33,569 nt of DNA. Source: Fusarium oxysporum f. sp. lycopersici 4287 (taxonomy: Eukaryota > Ascomycota > Sordariomycetes > Hypocreales > Nectriaceae). The translations under genes were made by a program, and so were the position numbers. The stretch is taken from NCBI RefSeq assembly GCF_000149955.1, contig NC_030999.1, forward strand, positions 65,564-99,132, written 5' to 3'. A model generated the notes under the pieces. It ran no database searches, was not told where the DNA came from, and was given only the letters and a program-made list of their open reading frames with translations. Positions 19,181-27,855 of this stretch are shown one piece after another (positions within the stretch are counted from its first letter, which is position 1; each line of letters opens with the position of its first letter).

Positions 19181-20674
19181 TATGTTCTGGAACGTAAGGC
19201 AGTATAAGAGGTGCATCGGAGAAAGCCAACTGTTCCTAAACTCGAGCAGAAAGCTAAATTCCTGAGAACCACTCGATCGAACAAAAGGTATCATGCCTAA
19301 AAGCAGAGACACATATTTGGGTTGAATCTAACAAAATTCCAAATCATGTAGCTGAGGTCTGTTAGGGCGATGAAGCCCCGACGTGGTTGCAGGGGTGTAT
19401 AATAGCTAGTACGACAGGGAAGATGGCAAGGTTACAGGGGCAAGGATGTGAGACCAAAGGGAGAACCCATAGTTGAAGGACAGAGAGGTGATGTACAACC
19501 TACTGCAACTGGCTAGGTCCACAACTGAGGGTGAATAAGAGATGACAACAAGGTCCTCTTATTCAATTCAAGTTCAATAGGAATAATAAAGTCAAGAACT
19601 CATGGGCAAGGTTCTGTATGTTGAGGGGAGAAAAATATGCATGTAAAGAGTGCAGAAACAAGACGAAAGTATGGAGAAGGAACGACGATTTGAGCTAGGA
19701 TATATGAAGAGAGAAGGGAAGAAAATCGCTGCTGCCAGTTGCCATGAAGGGGGAAGTTTGCAGTTGTAGTTGTAACAGTGATTCAGCCTGTCCCTGTTGG
19801 GCAACATTCGACACCGCTTGAGATCGAGTGTTTTTTTTGTTTTTTTTTGCGCGTGTGTATTATTCTTTTCTTGATTTGTCGCCGCTGATTTAGAGTCACC
19901 ATCTCTTTGAGGAATCAAGATGAGATGCAGTCAGGCCATATGCGGTCAACAACAAATGCCCTCGTGTCGACAAATCGGGCAACGCCAACTAACTTAGGCC
20001 GTGGCCCTTGCCAGAAGCCACGCCACTCGCTCACTCGCTCAACCACTTGACTGGCTGAGAAAGCGAAGACATGATGGCGAAGCAGTTGGATATGGCATAG
20101 TTGTGGTGACGAATTTGAGGAAGAGGGTTGGGAAACGAGAGTACAGTTTCATGAGAAATAGGCAATGAGAGCTGGAATAGTGACTTGCCTTGGTGATGCG
20201 CTTCTAGCAGCACTTTGTGCAGCAACAACTGGTGACCTTCCATTAATAGTACTATTAGTTAAGGGCTCGGTCGCAAGTGATAGCGCACGCCCCTTGACGA
20301 CTGGGGACGAAGTCGATGCAGATGGTAGCGGTGATCGCGGCATGGTAGGTGTTGATGCGACTCGAGTCGCTGAAGTCAATGATAGCCTTATTGTAACATT
20401 TCCAGGCGCGGTCTCAGTAACAGGGCTCTTGAAGTCTTGGGAAAAGCCGATGATGAGAGGTGAGTGATATGAGCTTACACGGCGTAATAATTGCTATTAA
20501 GATAACCAGCTTGGGTTGACGAAGATCTGATTGCGTTGATGGTTGGGGAAGACGAAAAATTGAATAGATAACGGCGATGGGGCGTTTCCAATATTCGAAT
20601 TTACTAAATAAGGGGGGATGTAGTCTCACAGCCCCCCCCCCCTCCTGTCTCTTACCTTAATAGTAACTACAATC
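19181..20674. other. Intergenic region with an unassigned possible exon
   Basis: Likely 5' region of the gene to the left. A minus-strand open stretch at about 20149-20400 reads as a Ser/Thr/Pro/Ala-rich low-complexity peptide (PRSPLPSASTSSPVVKGRA) and could be an exon, but I see no convincing start, splice partners or homology. A poly-C run of about 11 lies at 20633-20642. Confidence 0.35.
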
Positions 20675-20766
20675 TTAAAGTTACAGTATCGTATTAAAAA
20701 TAATTTAAATTGGCCACTGCAGAATGAAAAAAGTTATTTTAATTATTTTTAATACAATAACTTTAA
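20675..20766. repeat. Small inverted-repeat element (about 92 bp)
   Basis: The two halves pair: TTAAAGTTACAGTATCG followed by TATTAAAAATAATTTAAA on the left, and on the right the inverted equivalent starting TTAAAGTTATTGTATTAAAA. A short GC-containing centre (TTGGCCACTGCAG) remains. It looks like a miniature foldback element directly next to the pogo-type MITE that starts at 20772. Confidence 0.55.
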
Positions 20767-20794
20767 TAATAACGTAGTTGATAAGCGATCCGAC

Positions 20795-21050
20795 TGTCAC
20801 GGGCTGGGCTCGGATAGACAGGTGAACGGGGAACGCTTCGGGCGGAATGCGATCTATTGCTACGGATAGGCACTGCAGGCAGGTCAGGCTCTATTGACAA
20901 GACGTAGCTCGAGGAGCTACGTTCAGGAACTATCTGGTCGGTAAACAAAGTCTCTGCGATAACGTATCGCCACGTGATCCGGATCTACCTTGTTAGTGGT
21001 CTAGGGTAGGCCAGTCTGGTCTCGAGCTGTGACATATACTGGCTTACACT
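20795..21050. mobile_element. Candidate nested insertion (LTR-like, TGTCAC start)
   Basis: A stretch of normal GC content inside the AT-rich MITE begins TGTCACGGGC. TGTCAC with a matching GTGACA at 21029-21034 recalls gypsy LTR ends. CGACTG occurs at both junctions (20791-20796 and 21051-21056), which would fit a short target duplication if the insert ends at 21050. It contains a perfect 9-bp-arm hairpin at 20902-20922 (ACGTAGCTC, loop GAG). The exact right end is uncertain. Confidence 0.4.
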
Positions 21051-21371
21051 CGACTGAAAATAAACCCTTCTAAATTTAAATCATGCCTGAAATAAAAGAA
21101 ATTTTAATATAGCATAGATTATAACTGAATCTATAAAATATATTTTTCCTAGATTTTATATAATTTCTCTAATAGCTAGTATAAAGAAAACCTATTTACA
21201 CTGTGTATTCGTAAATATAAGCCTAAATAAATTAAGTAGAATTTTATAACAGTTAGTATAGTACTTTACTGTGTAAAGATTATAGCAAATTCTTTTTCTT
21301 AGATTTTCTTTTAATTGTATAGTTAATTTTTAAAACGCTAAATCTTAGCACTTTCGGTTATACAGTATAGT

Positions 21372-21412
21372 GTAACACTCGCTTGTTTGTAACACTTGCT
21401 TATCACGTACGT
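21372..21412. repeat. Orphan right TIR of another pogo/Fot subfamily
   Basis: Read inwards it starts ACGTACGTGATAAGCAAG and consists of two tandem 17-mers, GATAAGCAAGTGTTACA and AACAAGCGAGTGTTACA, followed outside by TA (21413-21414). No left partner was found, so the element is truncated within the larger MITE. Confidence 0.65.
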
Positions 21413-21566
21413 TATTTTATTTCAGGTTTTAGTTTCTATAGGGTAAGCTATTTTTTAGCTATACAGTGCAGTGGTCGGATCACTTATCCGGTCGGATCGC
21501 TTATCAACTACGTTATTTGATTTAATCTCAAATACTTATGTTTATCAGTAATAGTAATCAGTAGTA

Positions 21567-21591
21567 ACATGCACGATAAGCATGCGGGACA
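21567..21591. repeat. Orphan left TIR of a Fot-like element
   Basis: After a TA at 21565-21566 the sequence ACATGCACGATAAGCATGCG with GGACA matches the Fot TIR with C/T-type changes. It breaks off after the first 17-mer. Confidence 0.6.
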
Positions 21592-21820
21592 CTCCACTCT
21601 GCAAAATCGAGTTCACAGGAAGTGAACTCGCTTGCCTGACATCAACCAATCACGTCCAACAAACCCTTCAACCACCATGTTGGAACGCCAGAATGTACTT
21701 GCCGAGAAAATGCCCTGGACCATCCTCAGACATGTCGGGGTCTATAGACCACGAATTTTAGTTGTGGTCGGCAGTTGAACGGGGTCGGTAGTTGAATACG
21801 GGTTGGTTCCAATGTATGTA
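21592..21820. other. Non-coding, with a short hairpin
   Basis: No gene. A perfect inverted repeat with 9-bp arms (CGAGTTCAC and GTGAACTCG, loop AGGAA) lies at 21608-21630. Confidence 0.4.
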
Positions 21821-22024
21821 CAGTGGGATGCAATAAGTATTCGCAGGTGTGTAGGTGGTTTGGCAGCTTCTAACCTATTTAGTTAAGCTCTTAACTGAAA
21901 CCTGGTACTTGATACTTAAAAACCTGACCTTTTCCCTGCGGGCATTAAGTACACAAGACATGCAAGGGTACCTGTAACTAGCTTCTGATATAGCTGGGAT
22001 GCGAATACATATTGCATCCCACTG
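21821..22024. mobile_element. Tc1/mariner-type MITE A (204 bp)
   Basis: Flanked by TA on both sides. The TIR CAGTGGGATGCAATAAGTAT (then TCGCA) matches its partner over 25 bp with one mismatch. No coding capacity. It is the most diverged of the three neighbouring copies. Confidence 0.85.
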
Positions 22025-22121
22025 TATTCAAAACAAGCCCCTTTGTGTTATCCACAGTCGCCAGGCGGAGTAAACCCTAATTCGATAGCCCCATCAAAGG
22101 GTATGTGCTAAGTGCTTAATA

Positions 22122-22334
22122 CAGTGGGATGCAATAAGTTTGAATACGGGGCGTGTATCTTTTTACGTCGCTAGCTTCTTTAAGCTAGTGATGTATGATC
22201 TATCTGCCGTATGACCTTATGTTGATTGGCTGTTGTGGGCTTTCTGTAAGGATTAGAAGCCAGCTAAGGTAAGAAAAGGCTAGATCACCGGTACCAGTAC
22301 ATCGAAGGGTATTCAAACTTATTGCATCCCACTG
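22122..22334. mobile_element. Tc1/mariner-type MITE B (213 bp)
   Basis: Flanked by TA. The 26-bp perfect TIR starts CAGTGGGATGCAATAAGTTT. Its interior (GGCGTGTATCTTTT near the left end, GGATTAGAAG in the middle, CCAGTACAT near the right end) is shared with MITE C. Confidence 0.88.
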
Positions 22335-22422
22335 TATGCAATTTCCTTTTCCACCCCTTTGTCACTTATTTAACAGGTCAGGATAAATAAGGAAAGTGCA
22401 GTACTCTGTAGACGGTTGCCTA

Positions 22423-22643
22423 CAGTGGGATGCAATAAGTTTGAATACCGGGCGTGTATCTTTTCGAACTGCTAGCTACTTTAGGTTGAGTCTGTGTGTA
22501 TATTATCTCTCGTACGCCAATTTGAGTTATACTGATTGGTTATTATGAGCTTCTTACTAGGATTAGAAGTTAGCTAAAATAAAAAGGGCTAGACTGGGGG
22601 TGCCAGTACATACAAAGGTATTCAAACTTATTGCATCCCACTG
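22423..22643. mobile_element. Tc1/mariner-type MITE C (221 bp)
   Basis: Flanked by TA. The 27-bp perfect TIR starts CAGTGGGATGCAATAAGTTT. It is a sister copy of MITE B in the same orientation, 88 bp away. Confidence 0.88.
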
Positions 22644-23835
22644 TACAAACCTTCGGAAAGTTAGAACTGTGGGGTTCATATAAAGTGCAGACTAGTATGA
22701 GTACAGTACCATCAAACAATCCTTGCACTCCCAACTACCGAGCCGAGACTTAACCAGAAGACGGCAATACGACGTGGCCCGTTCGGTCCGTCCCCTCCAT
22801 CAGTTATCTTGTAACGTTTTCCCCGGCTGTATTAGTTGGTGCGCTTGTAGGATCAGACCATCGATTGTTTGCCCTAAACACGAGCATCGAAGTTATCGCG
22901 CGAGAATAACGTCTCGGCCAGATAATCTGGCCCAGATTACCTGAAACATGGGCATCGGTTTGAATAGGAAGGTTGAACCTTGTTTCTTCCTAGTTCTCCA
23001 ACTACGGACCAAGCCAAAGTATTCATTTATTTCTCACGGCCGGGGAAGAATGTATGTCTACCCTCTACGCCCGCTGTGAACAAGACTCATGCATACACGC
23101 CTATACCTGCCTATGCAGTATGCACAGACACAACCTGTGCTCCTCTCGGAGGGCTTTCCAGTCGAACATCGGAGGAACTTTAGACGATACTTGTGATGAC
23201 GAGATGAAATCCCGCTGACATAATCTCCCGAAAGCAGCCTGAATATCAGTGATTGTAGACGTGGTCGTCACACCATACGTACGGATTGTAACACCAACTT
23301 TGTGTAAGAGTGCGCAAGGCAACGACTATTATTTCCTTTTGCATTATGGTCCTACCCAACCGTGCTGTAAATACGTTCACCCGCCCTAGTATATCATGTG
23401 TAGTAGCAAGTAAAGTCTAAAATCTTTAATAAAGTATAAAGAGATTACACTAAGTGTGATGCCGACAGCCGAGGACGCATGGCGCACGAGCGAAGTGACC
23501 TTGTACGGAAGCCCCGGAGGAATTAACGTTTTATTAATGTGGTCTCAGGCAGGTAAGCTAAGTGCCGGCCGGGAATTCACTAAACTTTCACTAAAAGTAA
23601 CGCCCCCAAAGGGACGCAACTGTTGCTCTCTTTCCTGTTTTTTCCCCTTGGCTTAGACAAGCCAATCTAAGGCACCCTACTATTACAACATAAAGGCTCC
23701 GCTATTTAGAGTTCCTTCTATTGCTACTTTAAACTTTAAAATCCCATAATTAGCATTTGCTTTGCATCCTTTCTTCCTCAAGTAAACACCACATTGATTG
23801 TGAATACAGATCCTGGGTCCGTCAGGTATGTCACT
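22644..23835. other. Long stretch without a recognised gene
   Basis: Several short open frames occur on both strands, none with recognisable motifs, introns or composition. A small palindrome GGCCAGAT-A-ATCTGGCC lies at about 22917-22933. It may be decayed repeat or intergenic DNA. Confidence 0.4.
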
Positions 23836-26449
23836 TAGAGATGGATTTAATGCTGCATCATTACATAAAATGCGCTTTTTGCATTAAATATTTAAAGCAA
23901 GACGCGCTTTGTATGCATTATTTCCTGTCGCACTGAGCGTGCTTAAAGGGTTAGAGTGAATATGATGAGCAGCAGCAAATGTGTTGATTGATGTCTTAAG
24001 TTTTCTCTTGTGCGGGGTATTCCATCCCGCACAGTTACTTAAAGCATATAGCTAGATTACTAATGCCTACCCTGCGACATTTCCTCTTCTATCTTAGGCT
24101 TAGCGCCTTCTATAATAGGTTTAGTGCATAGGAACAATATAAGTCCTTTTCCGACCTCCTTTTCTCCACAGCCTTCAACCGTCTGTCGATGTATCCCCCT
24201 GAAACTTCTCAATTCGACTCCCCACTACCTTCAGACCCTCCGTGTGTCTTCTACAATGCCCAGAACCCCTGGAAGGCCAGCCGATCACCAGGTCCACCGA
24301 GAATTTATCACGCTTGCCTCCGACGCTAGTTCGGGTTTCAAGAACTCTAGAGTCAAGTGCAAGCACTGCGGCCACGAGATAACCAAGGGCACTACTCGTC
24401 AGAAGAAGCACTTACTTCGCCATTGTCCCAATTACAAAAGGCAGCAACAGTCTCAGCAGCCTCAACTTACTCATCACTTTCCTGTAGTGGACAAGACCTT
24501 TAAGCAGATGCTTGATGAGCTTGCTGCTATAGCAATTTTTGCTGATGGCCGTCCATTTAACCTCTTTGAGTCCAAACGAATGCGGATTCTGTTGAGCAAG
24601 CTAAACACTGCCTGGCAACCACCGTCTCGTCGCCGAGTACAGCGGCTGCTAGCCCCGACTTATTCTCAGTACCACAATCAAGTCCAGGCTATCCTCGACC
24701 AAGCAGAACATATCAACGTAATCTTTGACGCCTCAGACAACATCACAAGTCATCGAATTATCAATATCTCGATACAGGTGGCAAATGGTACGGCGTTCTA
24801 CTGGAAGACGTTTGATACAGGACAGATTCAACACACGGCTGAGCACTACATCGATCTTTTGTATCCTGAGCTGGAGATAATTTGCAAGGGCAACTTCTTG
24901 CGAATTAACTCGTTTTGCACAGATACGGATAGCGTGATGAGGAAAGCTCATGTGCATTTGGCAGCAAGAAAGGAATTCCAACATTGCTTCTTTTCCCTCT
25001 GCGATTCACATGGGTTACAGCTACTCATCAAGGACATCCTAGAGCTGCCGTTCTTTGAGGAGGCATTCAAAAACGCTACGTTAATTGTCACCTTCTTCAA
25101 GAAGTCGAAACTGCAGTTGGCTCGATTGAGAGAAGCACAAAAGGCTGCTTGGGGCCACCATAAGGCGTTTTTATCTGCGTGGGTCTTTCAGTTTTTCTGA
25201 CTCCTAGCTATAGCTGACTGCTCGCTTTAGTGTAATCACACGCTGGGGCAGTCAGTTCAATGCTTTACAGTCAGTTTTACGCTGTAAAGAGCCTCTCCAA
25301 GCATACGCTCGCCGTCCTGACGTAAGGGCAGAGCTAGCCTCCGGCTCTCTCGAGCTTCTTCCAAAGGTGCTGGAGTCTGTCAATAACCCTCACTTCTGGA
25401 TACGCCTAGAGACTGTTTTGGCCATAATTAAGCCTGTCAACAGTCGTCAGCGTGCCTCAGAAGCCGATCGGGCTCACATCGGCCATGTGATTCCTCGTTG
25501 GCTGGAGATTAAAGCAGAATGGAAAGCACTTGACGAGTCTCAGCAACATCAAGACGTGAATTTCAGCGAGCTGTATTCCGTATGGTTAAACCGTATGGAT
25601 AAACAGACATATGATATTCATTATGCGGGATTTGCATTACGGCCTGACACAGTCGGGACTAAGCTTGAAGAACAGCTGATGATGAAAGTGCTGCAGTTCT
25701 TTAAGTCAGCAGTCAATCCTGCTGACTACATCAATATTGTTCGAGAATTTAACCACTTCCGAGCACAATCGGGCGGCCGGTTTGCTGCAGGAGGCTTAGT
25801 CTATTCAAAAGAATGGACTCCATTAGATGCTTGGATGCTTCTTGATAACCAAGGCAGCAAGCTGGCTGCACTTGCAGTCCGGATCTTTGGAACCATAGCC
25901 AATTCAGTTCCCTCAGAGAGATCATTCTCGGCAGTTAACTTCCTCCACAGCAAGGCACGCAACAGACTCACACCAGCCAACGCTGACAAGTTGGCGTTCA
26001 TCTACATGAACGAACGGGTGCTAGAGAGGATAACGCAGTCTCAGAATCAACCTCTTGATCATCGCAATGATCATTCTACGGTGGTCAGCTGGGAAGATTT
26101 GACAGAAGACGGTTGGCTTACACTCGAAGATACGTATATGGAAATTCATTGCGCATCAAATCTGGAAGTTGACGCTGTTGTCGGCGAGTTCACTCACCAA
26201 CCCGCCTCCGACGGAGAAGAGACAGTGGTGGACACACTTGAGGTCGAAGATGGGTCAGAGAGCGAAGGAGCGGGGGAAAAATTGACCTAATTTTGCTTGG
26301 TTGTTTGTATGATATGGCCCATGGGCAGCTTCATAAATGGGTCGTAATATTGCAATAAAAAGCGCGCTTTTTATTAGGAATAAAATGCTGCTTCGTTATA
26401 ATAAAAAGCAGCTTAATACACATGTGTATTATGCACGTGCCCATCCCTA
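23836..26449 (+). mobile_element. hAT transposon with one-intron transposase (about 2.6 kb)
   Basis: The left end TAGAGATGGATTTAATGC and the right end read inwards TAGGGATGGGCACGTGC are diverged short TIRs; TAGGGATGGGC is a typical hAT terminus. Both subterminal regions carry AAAGCGCGCTTT-like motifs, including a perfect 22-bp palindrome at 26354-26375 centred on GCGC. No 8-bp target duplication is visible (atgtcact and atcagggg), so the boundaries or flanks have changed since insertion. Confidence 0.75.
24256..26290 (+). CDS. hAT-family transposase, spliced, apparently complete
   Basis: The start is ATG 24256 (MPRTPGRPADHQ); the frame is open further upstream. A 52-bp intron at 25179-25230 (GTGGGT donor, CTGAC branch-like site, TTTAG acceptor) removes a stop at 25198 and joins AFLSA to VITRWGSQFN in frame, giving 660 aa. 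A BED zinc finger is at residues 35-56 (C-x2-C, H-x3-H in VKCKHCGH and KHLLRH). The core has FDASDNITSHRIINIS, FYWKTFDTG and SLCDSHGLQLLIKDI. The C-terminal dimerisation domain has LDAWMLLDNQGSKLAALA and NSVPSERSFSAVNFLHSKAR. It is a full-length relative of the truncated gene at 12251-13180 and clearly different from the 833-aa hAT protein at 9444-11945. Confidence 0.88.
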
Positions 26450-26503
26450 ATCAGGGGGCTATGTGGGTCATCTATCTATCTATCTTACCGTCGGATATGT
26501 AGG

Positions 26504-27682
26504 CAGCGTTCTACATAAGTAAAGTAAGTAAATTTTTCAGGCTTACTTACTTACTTACTAACGATATCCATACTTACTTGCCACCCCGAACTACTTACTT
26601 ACTTTACTTGCTTACTTGCAAGTAAAGTGGATCCATATACCATAGCCAATCATCTTACAGCATCGTGTCCTGATGTCCCCTTGGTTTTGCCCAGGAAATC
26701 GCACCAGTGCGAGCCCAGTTTCTGAGGCATTGCAATGCCTCCACAGTAACCCAGTGCAGGGCGTTCCTTTGTGAAGTTATGGTGAGCTTTGCAGCACTGA
26801 AAACACGTTCATTCTCGCTGGACATGGCTGAGATAGAAAGTAGGTCCATCGCCATATTGAATAACCGTGGGAACTGAGTCTTGCGGCCAAGCCACCATTG
26901 GAGCAATTGCTCTTCTTTGAAGTCTTCCTCTGGAACCATTTGTAGGTATAGGTTGATCTCATCCGGAGCTTCTTTCCTGGCCTTCTTGGGGAAGTTTGCA
27001 GTGCGCAACAATAACTTTGATCCATGAAATGCCGGAGGGGAGTCTGGAGACACTGGTGCCTGGTTACCTTGAGCATAGTGCCTGTCAAAGTAATCTCTGA
27101 AGTCCCGAAGGATCGAGTCTACTTGGTTCGGTAGCCTAAGCTGCAGGAACCCAATGCCGTATCCTGGGTGTAATATCATAGCTGCCCAGTAAACAACGCT
27201 CCGCTCCATCAAATTGCGGTATTTGTCGAGCTTTGACATTGCATACTTGATCGAGTGTTGTATGAAATGTAGCCCATCGTCGGACAACTCGAAGGGCTCA
27301 GGATCTAGGTCCTTGTCTTCGAATTGTACCGAGATCTCTGCTTGGTATAGTGGAGAACTCGGTTCTCCGCTGGTAGTCGATTCCATGGTTGAATATCTGC
27401 CCCAGGTAGATACGCCAGTGTCCTGTTGCAGCCCTCCCTGTTGCTCTCTCTCTCTGCCATCAGTAGGCGCAGCGACTATGATACAATCAAGTACTGGCTC
27501 TTCGAGAGTGATCCTCACATCCGGTCGCACGCTTGCGGTTTTGCCCCACTTACTTGGATCTTACTTACTTACTTGCTTCTTGGAGGCTTTACTTACTTAC
27601 TTGGCTGCCGGGCTTACTTACTTACTTATTACTTACTTACTTGGTTACTTACTTGCAATTACTTTACTTATGTCGAACGCTG
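26504..27682 (-). mobile_element. Small hAT derivative with ACTT-rich subterminal arrays
   Basis: The 24-bp TIRs at 26504-26527 and 27659-27682 start CAGCGTTC and share ACATAAGTAAAGTAA, with one mismatch overall. Inside each TIR lies a dense array of ACTTACTT units (about 26520-26627 and 27546-27668), typical of hAT subterminal transposase binding sites. The 1179-bp element is far too short for a full transposase and carries only a C-terminal reading frame. The 8-bp flanks (tatgtagg and tgacagcc) do not match. Confidence 0.8.
26655..27386 (-). CDS. hAT transposase C-terminal part only (243 aa)
   Basis: The frame from ATG 27384-27386 (MESTTSGEPSSP) shows the typical end of a hAT transposase: VVYWAAMILHPGYGIGFL, then EEQLLQWWLGRKTQFPRLFNMAMDLLSISAMSSENERVFSAAK and a final RNALHWVTVEALQCLRNW. 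The zinc finger and the catalytic RNase-H core are absent, and the array of ACTT repeats begins about 160 bp upstream of the start. It could be a deletion product whose remaining dimerisation domain is still translated, or a dead fragment. The frame is free of stops. Confidence 0.7.
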   Translation of the reverse strand: MESTTSGEPSSPLYQAEISVQFEDKDLDPEPFELSDDGLHFIQHSIKYAMSKLDKYRNLMERSVVYWAAMILHPGYGIGFLQLRLPNQVDSILRDFRDYFDRHYAQGNQAPVSPDSPPAFHGSKLLLRTANFPKKARKEAPDEINLYLQMVPEEDFKEEQLLQWWLGRKTQFPRLFNMAMDLLSISAMSSENERVFSAAKLTITSQRNALHWVTVEALQCLRNWARTGAISWAKPRGHQDTML

Positions 27683-27855
27683 TGACAGCCGTACCAACCT
27701 CTACGCCCACCTTAAGATTGTAAAGATTGTCACAGCTGCACATACTGCCATTTTGGCCAGCAAAAAATCTATGCCCTAGCAGAACGCTAACAGCAGGTGC
27801 CAAGGAAATTTTTTACAAGAGTTGTTCACGTGTAGGGTGATTGACTGTAGATTTG
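27683..27855. other. Short spacer
   Basis: No gene. It lies between the small hAT element and the stop of the kinase-type gene. Confidence 0.4.

Larger units (their letters stand above)
20772..21513. mobile_element. pogo/Fot-type MITE carrying nested insertions
   Basis: The ends are 23-bp perfect inverted repeats (ACGTAGTTGATAAGCGATCC, then GAC) with TA at 20770-20771 and 21514-21515. The right TIR holds two tandem 17-mers (read inwards GATAAGCGATCCGACCG and GATAAGTGATCCGACCA). The subterminal block shared with the MITEs at 783 and 1893 lies next to it (about 21438-21470). The left end lacks the second 17-mer because a foreign piece starts at 20795. A further TIR of another subfamily sits at 21372-21412. 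No coding capacity. Confidence 0.75.

Noticed and set aside
20149..20467. A gene on either strand in this stretch
   Set aside because: Open frames on both strands are low-complexity, without convincing start, splice partners or recognisable motifs.
21821..22643. CRISPR-like array (repeated 20-27-bp sequences with spacers)
   Set aside because: The repeats alternate in orientation as TIR pairs with TA duplications, so they are MITEs; the host is a fungus.
22723..23656. Short open frames as small genes
   Set aside because: No motif, no intron evidence, no compositional support; length is what chance gives.
23828..26457. 8-bp target duplication for the hAT element
   Set aside because: The flanks atgtcact and atcagggg do not match at any small offset tried; element ends are supported only by TIR similarity.
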